In this document: piece by piece, positions 44,781-55,600 of the stretch
Numbering within the stretch: position 1 is the stretch's first letter
Layout of the letters: every line of letters starts with the position of its first letter
Assembly (NCBI RefSeq): GCF_030035675.1
Contig: NC_084493.1
Coordinates: 24,744,203 to 24,808,202, forward strand
DNA: 64,000 nt
Direction of reading: 5' to 3'
DNA from: Rhineura floridana
Lineage: Eukaryota; Chordata; Lepidosauria; Squamata; Rhineuridae
Position numbers and translations under genes: made by a program
Notes under the pieces: generated by a model
The model's input: only the letters and a program-made list of their open reading frames with translations
Told to the model about the DNA's origin: nothing
Databases searched by the model: none

Positions 44781-44944
44781 CTTATGATCATTCTTGTTGC
44801 TGCATTCTGTGGCAACTGAAGTTTCCATACTGCCTTAAAAGGCATCCCCACATGAAGCACACTGCAGTAATCTAGCCAGGGTAGCTTACTCTGATCAGCA
44901 GTTACAGCAATGTCCTTTGAACTTTGACAGGTGTCCATTTTATG

Positions 44945-45300
44945 AGCTGTAGTATAGAGGCTAGAGTGTGGAATTACGACCTGAGAGACCAGTGTTCAAG
45001 TCCCTACTTAACTGTGAAACTCACTGGGTGACATTGAGCCAGTGACTCTCTTTTTCTCAGCCTAACCTACCACACGGGGTTGTTGTGAAGATAATACAAG
45101 CAGGGGGAGAACCATGTACACCACCTTGAGCTCCCTGGACGAACGGTGGGGTATAAATGAAATAAATCAATAATGAATGAAGAGTTATCAAGTGATTGAC
45201 AGGTGGGCAGTCTGGCCTACCTGTCAAAGTCAGCCTACAAAGGGTGCAGGAATTAGGGATCTAGCCCACTGACAAGATCCAGTTCCCCCACCCCTCGGTT
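44945..45300 (+). mobile_element. tRNA-derived SINE (GAGCTCC tail) and hAT-like fragment
   Basis: 44945-45175: CTGAGAGACCAGTGTTCAAG, CACTGGGTGACATTGAGCC and CACCTTGAGCTCCCTGGACG. 45180-45300 matches the end of the 29191 repeat (CAAGTGATTGACAGGTGGGC, CCAGTTCCCCCACCCC). Confidence 0.65.
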
Positions 45301-45835
45301 AAGGGGACCAGAAATGCTTATGTTGCTTAATGGTCTGGCCACATCCTTTGCCAGGCAAATGAATGTTAATGGATGGTTGATGGAACTAAGTTTCTTAGGA
45401 TTAGAAAAATCATCAAAAGCTCACCTAAAATATGAGAGCCATTTTGGAGAAGGTGAACCATTACTTTTCCTCCCACCCAGCAAAGCATGGGTCTTTAGGT
45501 CTGTATTCCATGCTATTCTGCTGGTCTATTCTGGTCTAGTTATGGGAAGCACATTTTTAGGACGTTGATAAACTGAAGCCGTTCAGAGGTGGGTGGCCAG
45601 ATCTGGTGAGAGGCCTGGAAAGCAAGTTCTATGAGAAACAGCTGAAAAAGCGAGTATGTTGAGCCTGAAGAAAAGACATTATGATGGTCTTGAAATATCT
45701 GAAGGGTTGCCATGTTCCATGTTATTTTCTTTTATTATCTGAAAAACTGCCTCCTTCCCTACAGATCGTCTTGGGTGTTGAGATCTGCAGAGGTGGGCCT
45801 TTTGGTAGTTCCACCACCCTCGGACGCTCAGGATG
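45301..45835. other. Unassigned DNA
   Basis: GAAACAGCTGAAAAAGCGAG and GTCTTGAAATATCTGAAGGG near 45640-45710 suggest old CR1 sequence leading into the L2 fragment. No gene was seen. Confidence 0.4.
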
Positions 45836-46125
45836 GTGATGGCCTGGGAGAGGGCATTCTCTGTGGCAGCCTCTAAGCTGTGGAACTCCCTCCCCACTGA
45901 GGGGTGTCTGGCAACTTCATTGTACAACTTTCGGCAAACGCTGAAGATGCACCTCTTTACCCTGGCCTTCAACACCTAAGATGTATATTTGTAGGACCCA
46001 CCCTAATTTTTGTGATGTTGTTTAGGTTGTTTTTAACTGTTTTAATTATGTGTTTTTAAATGGTTGTAACCCGCCCTGGGACCTCTGGGTGAAGGTGGGT
46101 GTGGGTAATAATAATAATAATAATC
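45836..46125 (+). mobile_element. L2 LINE C-terminus and 3' tail
   Basis: Encodes FSVAASKLWNSLPTEG and FRQTLKMHLFTLAF, then a T-rich tail with AACCCGCCCTGGGACCTCTG and an ATA run. Confidence 0.8.
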
Positions 46126-46444
46126 TGGAAAAAAGAACATAAAACTATACATGCACAAAAGTTTATATCACTATTCTCTTCCCATTTAAAGGCTGATTCC
46201 ACTTACTTTAATTGATGAAAAGGAACTGCTCAGTGCAATATTATCATCAATTTTCTTGTCCCAAAAGTTTATGAATAGCGCCCCTCTTTCTATACATTTA
46301 TCTTCAAGCAGATTGCAGTTGACGTTTTTGATAAGTGAGTTTAGTTTACAGTGTGACCTTCCCCAATTTGTCCCCCAGTCATTTAATTATTGGAGGAGGA
46401 TTTTTGTTTTTCCAATATTGTATGATGCAGTCTTGTGCCCATCA

Positions 46445-47000
46445 GTACATAAGAACCTAAGAAGAGTCCTGCTGGATCAGGCCAAAGCCTCAGCTAATCC
46501 AGCATCCTTTTCCCATAGTGGTCAACCAGATGCCTATGGAAAGCCCACAAGCAGGACTTGTGTGCAATAGCACTCTCCCCACTTGTGAGTCTCACTGATA
46601 TTCGGAAGCATACTGCCTTTGACAGTGGAGGCAGAATATAGATAATGGCCAGTAAAGTTGTGCTCACTTGAACATCTGCTTTCCTTACTTCCATTTATAC
46701 CATACAAAGAAGTGTGGTTTTAGGGTTTCTAGAGGGCAGGACTAGAACCAGTAAGTTTAAAATTGCAGGGAAGCAGATTTTGTCTAAACATCAGGAGAGA
46801 ATACCTAATGGTAAAAGAGGTATGTGACATGGGAACAGTCTGTCTCTGGATATGATGCACTCGCTTAAGAGGCTGGATGACCATCTGTCAGGATGCTGTA
46901 GTTGCATCTTTCATGGCATGTCCTGCACTGAGTAGCGGGGTGGACTAGATGATCTCCAAGATCCCTTCCCACTCCAAAATCCTATGAATCTAAGTATTTT
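46445..47000. mobile_element. Two CR1 LINE 3' fragments
   Basis: 46445-46680 is inverted (CATAAGAACCTAAGAAGAGT, GGATCAGGCCAAAGCC). 46735-47000 is direct: GATGACCATCTGTCAGGATG, GGTGGACTAGATGATCTCCA, AAAATCCTATGAATC. Confidence 0.8.
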
Positions 47001-47565
47001 GTGGCAGAGAGACTCAGGCTGTAAACACACTAGTTGCCAGATATAAGCATTTCCATTAGCCACACCCAGAGGGAGAATGGGTTGATTTGCCTTTCAGTCG
47101 CAAAACCTCTTTGAAGCCAATAATTTAAAAAAAAGCACTCAAGCTGCTCCCACCGGGTTCTACAGTAAAAAGGGGCAGGGTTTGAGTAGCGCTGTGTGCC
47201 CCAGTTTTCAGAAGAGAGAGGTAGAGACGCATTGGGACCGGCAGAACAGTGAGTGTGTTTCTAAGAGTAAGACTACATACATTTAAAGCACATTTAGTCA
47301 GTTAGTATTTAAATCTGTATGGTGCTTTTCTCTCTGATGATCTGATATGGGGCAGTTTGATCAGTTGCTTGTAGGAATGCTTAAAGCTGTTCATCTCCAC
47401 CTCTGCTTAACTTGTAAATAAACCCAAATATTACAAAACACCATGGTGTTGCCTGAGCAGCAAATGTCATAACTAAGGATTAGATGGCCCTTGGTTACCG
47501 TCAAGCAGTGTGGGGAACAGCATGGCCTGAGGAGAGGTTGTGGCCTGGCAAGACTCCCAAAAGCC
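47001..47565. other. Unassigned intergenic DNA
   Basis: Nothing was recognised here. Confidence 0.4.
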
Positions 47566-47569
47566 AGAT

Positions 47570-47686
47570 CAGAGCTTGGAAAAGTTACTTTTTTTGACCT
47601 GCAACTCCCATCAGCCCAATTCACTGGCCATGCTGGCTGGGGCTGATGGGAGTTGTAGTTCAAAAAAGTAACTTTTCCAAGCTCTG
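47570..47686. mobile_element. Short palindromic hAT MITE with TSD
   Basis: 117 bp with CAGAGCTTGGAA termini. Flanking octamers AGCCAGAT and GGCCAGAT match at 7 of 8. Confidence 0.9.
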
Positions 47687-47734
47687 GGCCAGATCCCCAG
47701 AACTGAGGCTCCCCATCCCTGCACTATAGATGAT

Positions 47735-48060
47735 GATGATCATAATTATTATTTATTGGATCTATTAGTTGCTTGTTAGCCAAAGGTCTCCAAGTGACTT
47801 ACAACATTGTTAAAAATAAAAATATATAGACCATACAATAAAGACAAAATAATCAAACAACCACCACCACCCCCATGCAGCCCCAGAAAGCTTTGGCAGC
47901 ACACAAATACAAACAACATCATCTCAGTCTATCAATGCCTGGGGAAAAAGAGAAGTCTTTAGCTGGCACCGAAAAGATGTCAATGAAGACGCCAGGTGGG
48001 CCCCACTGGGGAGAGCATTCCACAGATGGGGAGCCACAACTGGAAAAGGTTAAGGTTAAA
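47735..48060 (-). mobile_element. L2 LINE C-terminus and 3' tail
   Basis: On the minus strand it encodes FPVVAPHLWNALPSGAHLA and FRCQLKTSLFPQAL, then a tail with TGTAAGTCACTTGGAGACCT. It lies just past the CYP1A copy 2 stop. Confidence 0.8.
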
Positions 48061-48175
48061 GGGGACTGTCTACAAAGCTGTCTTCAAAATACAACTAGCA
48101 CCTTTGGGCTAAAGTAACCTGTGGAACCCCCAAAAGGTGATATTTGAGTCCATAGCTGAAGGACATCTCTGCAGC

Positions 48176-48482
48176 TCACTCAGAGCTCTGCTTCAGGAGC
48201 CGCTCTTTGACTTGGAAGTCCTCACATCTCTTGTGCTTCATGGAGAGTCCATACTGAGGGGTCATATCCACCTCCCTCCCGCCACAGATACTGAACTCTA
48301 GTTGGTGAAGCAGGGTGGCCAAGAACAGGAAGACTTCCCACCGGGCAATCGGCTCTCCAAGGCACCTCCTCTTCCCCAGTCCAAACACCAAGACCTTCTC
48401 ACTCTCGTCCCTGTTGACTTTGGTCTGGTCAGCAGAGAGGAAACGCTCTGGCATGAATGAGGAAGGATCCTTCCAAAGCTTC
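48176..48482 (-). CDS. CYP1A: CYP1A copy 2, coding exon 6 with haem loop
   Basis: 307 nt including the TGA stop. It encodes [24 protein letters not shown] and [20 protein letters not shown], ending KQSSE. It is three codons longer at the C-terminus than copy 1. Confidence 0.96.
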
Positions 48483-49634
48483 CTGAAAGAGAAAAAGCAG
48501 ATTGGCTGTGATGGAAGCGACCTGCATTGGTTGGAGTGCTAATGTTTGGTCAACTACTTTGGGACTGCAGCACTGGAGGGCAGCACACTCAACAGTTGTG
48601 CACCAGATTTAGCTGAAGCCCAAATCCAATTGGACAGGTTTGGGGGTGGTTAAGGAACCAGGGCTTTGGCCTGAGTCAGTTCAGGTTGCTCAGAGCAATC
48701 AGGGGTTGTCAGGGAGCGGAGCATTGGGCAGGAAGGTTGCAAGGGTCTCTTTCGCCAACATGTTCTGCCCAGGAAATGCACTGGGGAAGCAGAGCTGCTG
48801 GTGAGTGGAGGATTCAATCCTGCGTATTCTCCTTCACAAGCATCTGACCCACAGGATTGAATCCTCTGCTCATCAGCTGGTGAGCAGATTCAATTCCATA
48901 GGCTGCAGGGTGCTCCGTCACAAGTGTCTGTCCAGCAGGGAAGGCACTTGCAAAGCAGCACCTAACACGATTGAACCCCTGTTCTCATCAGTTGGGGGGA
49001 GGAAAGGAGATGCAGTGTGTCTTTCTTCCCCCACCTCCTTCTGCCCATCTGTTTAATTAGGGTTATAAAACCCCTAATTAAACATTAGCCCCATCTCCAA
49101 ATTGATTTGGGCCCAGGTTGGGTTGGCCCAATCTGGGGGCCTGGATGGGGGGGTGTCTGTGCCCAGCCCTAGCACACTCTGGCCTCTTCCATTGACTGGG
49201 CGACCAAGAATCGCCAGGAAGCTGCTCCCCCTGCCCCCCAGGAAGAACATCATGGCAAGAGGGAGGCCAGCCTGGCCCCATCCATCAGCCCAAGAGGGAG
49301 CAGTAGCAGAGAGATTGATTCAGTTCTCCCTGCAAGAAAGAACACATGAGAATGTTGTAACTAAGAACTAGCATCTGAGTTTACTTTTTTCCTCCTCCTG
49401 CCCAATCCCTTTTCCTTTTGTGTCATGTCTTTTAGACTGTGAGTCTGCAGGCAGGGAATGGCTTATTAATAATCATGTTAAGCTGCTCTGGCAGCCTTTT
49501 TTTAGCTGATGAGTGGGGTAAAAAATACTTAAAGCAAATAAATAAATCTGCCCAGATCCTTCCTTCCCAAAGCCCACAACCTTCCCCATTGCTTCTCAAG
49601 CAGTCTGTAACAGTGGTTCTAGTGATTTCACACT

Positions 49635-49691
<57 letters not shown>

Positions 49692-52600
49692 AGAGAAACT
49701 TACTCATCGTGATTGACTTGCCACTGGTTGATAAAGACACAGATATCCTTAGGGATGTAGAAGCCGTTCAAGACGGTGTGCTTGGTTGTGCTAGCCGGGG
49801 GAAAGACCAAAAGAAATTCAAATATTTAAACAGTAAAACCTGCTGCAAAGTTATAACGACAAACGAGAGACTCAGATCCTTAGCACTCTCTTAAGAAGAA
49901 GTGGGGAACCTGCACCCTCTAGACACCAACTTTCTTCCCATCAGCCCCAGCTAGCATGGCCAACAGTCAGAGACAATGGGATAGTCCAGCAACATCTGGA
50001 TGGCTCCTTGGATGCCCATTCCTGCTTCAGAGCTGTCTGTCTTATTATCTTGTTCCAGAAACAACTGAAGACATTTTTGTATCATGTTTTTCCAGCTGGA
50101 TGAAAAGGTCTCTGCCTTACGTCCTCATTTTGGATCCAGCAAGCTCTTCTTTTATTCTTATGTAAGCCTATATTCAGGTGGTTTTTGTCCTGTTTTTAGA
50201 ACTATTTTAGCCTTTGTTGTGGGAGACCAGGGTTCGAATCCCCACACAGCCATGAAGCTCACTGGGTGACCTTGGGCCAGTCACTACCTCCCAGCCTCAG
50301 AGGAAGGCAATGGTAAACCCCCTCTGAATACCACTTACCATGAAAACCCTATTCATAGGGTCGCCATAAATTGAAATCAGCTTGAAGGCAGTCTGTTTCC
50401 ATTTTTCCCATGGCATTTCTGTAAATTGCCTTGTATGCAACAGGCAATTCATAAATTAATTCATCCTCCTCTCCAGTGCCAACAATCTTGTGATTCTTGC
50501 ACAATGTTTGCTTGAAATTACCGCTGAGGGGGCACCACTGCCAGCAGGACTTACCAGTGAGGAATTGTAAAAGGCAGGAAAGAGGAATGTCTGAACACCT
50601 CCAAGATAAAAGCTTCTATATAAGGCAACATGGACCGATCTGACAGTCTGGGCTTCCTCTCTCTGCCAATGGTTTGGTCTGCAGGGCAAAGAGAAGGGAA
50701 GAGATGGACGGAACCCAGCCTTCTAGAAAGGACTTTAAAAAGTTTTTAAACTTTTTAAAAATCCTCATGGGAGGACCTGGGCTTACCTAGCTCTTCCTGG
50801 ATCTTCTTCTGAATGTCTGGGTAGACCACTAGATACATGAGGCACCAAGATAGGGCAGTTGTCAAGGTATCAAAACCTGAATGGACACAATGGAGAAAGC
50901 CACAGATCAGTGAAACAAAATGTCAGGGTTTTTTTCCCAATTTTGAAAACGGTGGTAGCTCAGTGGTCAAGCATCTGCCTTGCACGCAGAAGGTCCCAAG
51001 TTCATTTCTCTGGCTTCCTCAGGTAGGGCTGAGAGACAGCCCTGTCTGAAACCCTGGAAAGCTGCTGTCAGACAAGCGTAGCCACTACTGAACAAGACGG
51101 GCCAATGGTCTGACTGAGTATACGGCAGTTTCCTCTGCAGTGGAGGCTTGTCCATTAGGGTGCATGGGGGCACTGTCCCACCAGCTTCAGTCAGCCATGA
51201 GCCAGCCCCTATCTGCCTGCCTTGTGACTTACAACCAATCAGGTGGTGACTCTGCCTGTCATTGGCTCTGGCTCCACCTACTGCTGGTCTCCCTGCCTTC
51301 CGTCCTACCAGTCCCAATGGGCACCATCCACCACTGTTCCTATGTTCCTCAATGCCCCCTATGTATGGATCTCTCCTTTAGGCTGAGCATCTAGAGTATT
51401 AAAAGTGGGTGAGAAATAAAAATAGCAGAGTTTTCGGTAATCTGCTGCTCTCAGAGCCGAGCTGTCAAACTGGAATCAGGAGTCATTCAGGGGTCAGTGG
51501 CTGGAAAGCCATGTCAAGAATTGGAACTAGGAAAGCCAAGGAAGGTAAGCCTTGCCCTGACAAAAAAATCCAGCTTAACCGTGGAATTTCTATACCCCTT
51601 CTTATTGAGGAGAGTCTAGTGACCAGCCTGGGCGGGTAGACCCACAGCATTCCTTGGGATTCCTTTACTGACCAGGGAGATGTTCCAAGCTGTGTCCTCC
51701 TTGATGGCTTATTATGTGAGACAAGTGTGCATAACATCCTGGATTCCTTATGCTAATGCATGCATGCACAGACTTAACGTCTCAGACTCCTGGATCTGTC
51801 TGCAGCTCTTCCACATAGCAAACCATGGAACTGCAGGTAGCAGCTTCCCAGTGAAGTACCTTCAGGCCCTGGATTGGTACTGAATCCTTCTGGAGAGGAA
51901 GGAGTATAAGACAGATTGCATCTTATTTGTTCAACAAAATCTTCCTGAACTCTGGCTTGCTCCTGTATTCTTGGTTACTCACCTTAGTCCTGACCTGGCT
52001 TGCTCCGAGGTCCTGCTTTTTTATTAGTCTCTGGCTGTGATCTACTCTTCAGTCCTGACCAGTCCTGTTGCTTCTGGCTCACCTCAGACTGCCAGCCCTG
52101 ACACTAGGAAAACTACACTCTGGGTAAATAAATAAATAAAATAAATGAAGTAACAAGTGCTTATCTTGCATGGTGTATCATCTTTCTGTTGGTGATGGTG
52201 AGGGGTCATGGAGGGTCTGCAGGGCACTGAATCCACACCCTGATCAATGAAAATTGTGCTCGGTCCCAGTCTGTCTTTGGACATTATTCCAGACATTGCT
52301 CACATACATTTAAACTAATCTTCATAATCATAAGGACTAGTAGCTTACTTTTTTAAAAAAAATCTAAACGCTAAGATTTTTAGAATTCTCACCAATATGT
52401 TTGTGTGGTGCAAGATAGCCAGTGCATGTAGCATTTATTGTGTTGAACTATGACTGGGGAGACCAGAGCCGGTGCTATCATTAGGCCAACTAGGCAGCCG
52501 CCTAGGGCGCAGACCTCAGAGGGGCGCAGTACTGATCAGTTTTATACAGATTAGTTTTTTTAACCCTTGGGAAAAATGCATCTAAAATAAATGTAGCAGT

Positions 52601-55600
52601 TTCAAGTTTTGTGCTTTTCATTTTTTCTACATCTGTTTTTGAAAATTGAAGTTAGCAATTTGGGGGGGGGGTTGCAAGTAGTTAGCCTTGCCTAGGGTGC
52701 AAAATAGCCTGGCACCGGCACTGGGGAGACCCAGGTTCAAACAAGGGCAGTGCATTGCATTCAGCTGAGTCCCAAACAAGATTGGGCCTATTTGGAGGGA
52801 CTCGAGTGTCGGACGAGTTGGGTTCAGATAGCCACGGAGTGCTAAAGGTCGGGTTGGATGACCCAGAGTAACCTGTGGCTGTCAGTGGGTGGGGCATCAA
52901 GGAAGAAGGAGAGCCAGGCAGGGTTGGGGGAAAAAGCCAAGACCTACCTCAGCTCCAGGAGAAGGCAAGCCTGCTTGATGCCTCCTGCACTTCTATCTAT
53001 CCCTCCATTGAGGGGGTGATTCTGCAGGGTGCAAGTGATGCTCCGTAAGTGGCTTTCCTAAAGGAAAGTCACTTGCTGAGCATCACCCACCCAGAATCCC
53101 CACCACCATCACATCAGCTGTTTGATTCTGCTGTGTGCAGTTTATGCTCCAAAACAGCTTTTCTGTGTGCAAGCCAATTGCAGAGCATCACCAACAGCTG
53201 TTCAGCGAAGGGGTCAATTCTGCATTGATCCTGGGGGGAGGCATCACAGCACCCTGCAGAATTAATGTTTTAGTTGAGAAGAGGGGAAGGAGATGCAAGG
53301 TTTCCTTCCCCCACCTCTCTCCAGGCTATATATTTAGTTAGGGTTTAAAAACCCTATTCAGCATTAGCCCCACCCCTGAACTTATTGGGACCGGATCTGT
53401 GGTGGTGGGTGGTCTCCAGGTCAACTCAAGGCAGGTCAGCCTGATGCCCCCCAGATCAGAGGCAGGGGGCAGATGGAAGGGGCTGTGCACAGCCCTAGTT
53501 CAAACACCTGCTAGCCCACAAAGCTTACTGGGTGACCTGTGGTCAATTACCATCTCTCACCCTAACCTACCTCCAAGGGTTGTTGTGATGATAAAAGGGG
53601 TGTTCCATGCATACTACCCTGAGCTCCTTGGAGGCAGAGGGGAATAAAAACCAAATATAATCATTGCAGAATTGCAGCATCCAAATCTCCTTCGCAGCAG
53701 TCCCACTAAGCACTAGCAGTGAGGATCCAGAAAAGATGTTGTAGACCATTTTGTCTTTCTTTTTCTTCTTTTCTTTTTGCCATGATACCAATATTGTGTT
53801 GTAGTCCAGACCACAGAAAGTTAGAATTGCCTCTAAGGAGACATGAACTGAAATCCTACCTTTAGACTCATTGCTAATCCCATCTGAAAATGGGAAGAGG
53901 CAAGACATTGTGGTGAAGGTAAACAGATCCACCGCGCATGTAAAAGCTGGTTACAGAATGTTCCATGATGCCTTCATGAAACACACCCATAAACCTTCTT
54001 GAGCAGTCATCATATACCTTATGATTTACAAGCAGGTTTCACTTTAATTCCTACAAGGAAAGGCCCAAAATGGCTATATAAAAATAATAACAATAGATCA
54101 GTACTATGCTTCTTAGTCCAGTTAAGGTATTCCTTCTTAGCGAGGAGCTATTGGCTTCCTTGGGATTTGATTGAAAAATGTAGACTTATGGCTACCCTGT
54201 GAATAGGGTTTTCATGGTAAGCAGTATTCAGAGGGGGTTTACCGTTGCCTCCCTCTGAGGCTAGTCCTCTCCAGCTGGCTAGGGCCTGCTCAGCTTGCCA
54301 CAGCTGCACAAGGCAGCCCCTTCCTTGTCCGCAACTGCCAGCTGGGGGGCAACTGGGCTCCTTGGGACTATGCAGCTTGCCCACGGCTGCACAGGTGGCA
54401 GGGCACGTAACCCCTGAGCCACTCACTGTGGGGGTGATCTTTAGCTGGCCCTTGACACCCAGGAGACACGAGCTGGGATTTGAACTCACAGACTCTGGAC
54501 TCCCAGCCAGGATCTCCTCCCCAATGATTTGTTTAGGGGGCTCCAAACTCACAATCTGAGACCTCTTCCTTTAGGGCTTCATATAGATGACAATCTTTGG
54601 GCTATTTACTTTCAGGGCCAGTCTCCAGTCCCAAACCCAACCTGATGTAACTCAGTGATAGAGCACCTGCTTTGGATTCAAAAATTCCAGGTTTGATCCA
54701 TGGCATCTCCCATAAAAAACAGGTGTGGCTTAACCTGTGGGTCTCCAGCTATTGCTAAACTACAATTCCCATCTTCCCTAGCCACTGACCATGATGGAGG
54801 GGGCTGATGAGAGCTGTAGTTTGGCAACATCTGGAGGGCCACAAATGTTGCTGAACTACATTAATAGAAATGTGATAATTAAAATAAAGTAATTAAAGGA
54901 TCTGGTGGTGTAGAAGGCCTTTGCCTGAGACCCTCGACTCTAAAGGCCCAGAGAGCTGTGACCAGTCAGAGTAAGCAATAATGGGCTAGATCAGCCTCCA
55001 CCAACATGATACCCTCCAGATGTTGTTGGACTCCAGCTCCCATCAGCCCCAGCCAGCATGGCCAATAGTCAGGGATGATGGGATTTGTAGTCCAAAATAT
55101 CCAGAGGGCACCAGGTTGAGGAAGACTGGGCTAGAGTGACCAAAGGTCTGACCTGGCCACGGTAGCTTCATAAGCGAGGACTAGAGTTAGAGACTGATAG
55201 CTCTGAGTCCCTTTCAAGAAGGCTGAAAAGAGTAGTGCTTACTAGCTCCAACAAGATCATTCACAAGATTAACAATCTTCTCTTCTGGGAGCTGAATGCC
55301 ATTGTCTGCTACAAATTTCTTCTCCTGGCTCTGGACAATCAAAGAATCTGTAATGTCCCGGATGTTGTCCTGGAAGAAGAAGACGGTTGTCATTTCCAGA
55401 TCCTATTCGAATCAATGGACTTCCAAAATAACAGACTGAAGGTATAGCCTGAAATTGATTTTATTTTCCTTTTAGTTTTACCTCTTCAGTCCTCTTTGAA
55501 TATTACTCCTCTAGATTTCATAACTGCGTTTTATGTATTTTTTAAATCTATTTTAATTTTTTGGTGTTTTTATTGTGTATGATTTTATTGTGAGCCATCC

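Larger units (their letters stand above)
52425..53660 (+). mobile_element. tRNA-derived SINE broken into three by two hAT elements
   Basis: Pieces at about 52425-52463, 52723-52742 and 53498-53660 join to a normal SINE: GTTGAACTATGACTGGGGAG, CCCAGGTTCAAAC, ACAAAGCTTACTGGGTGACC, CCTGAGCTCCTTGGAGG. Confidence 0.88.
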
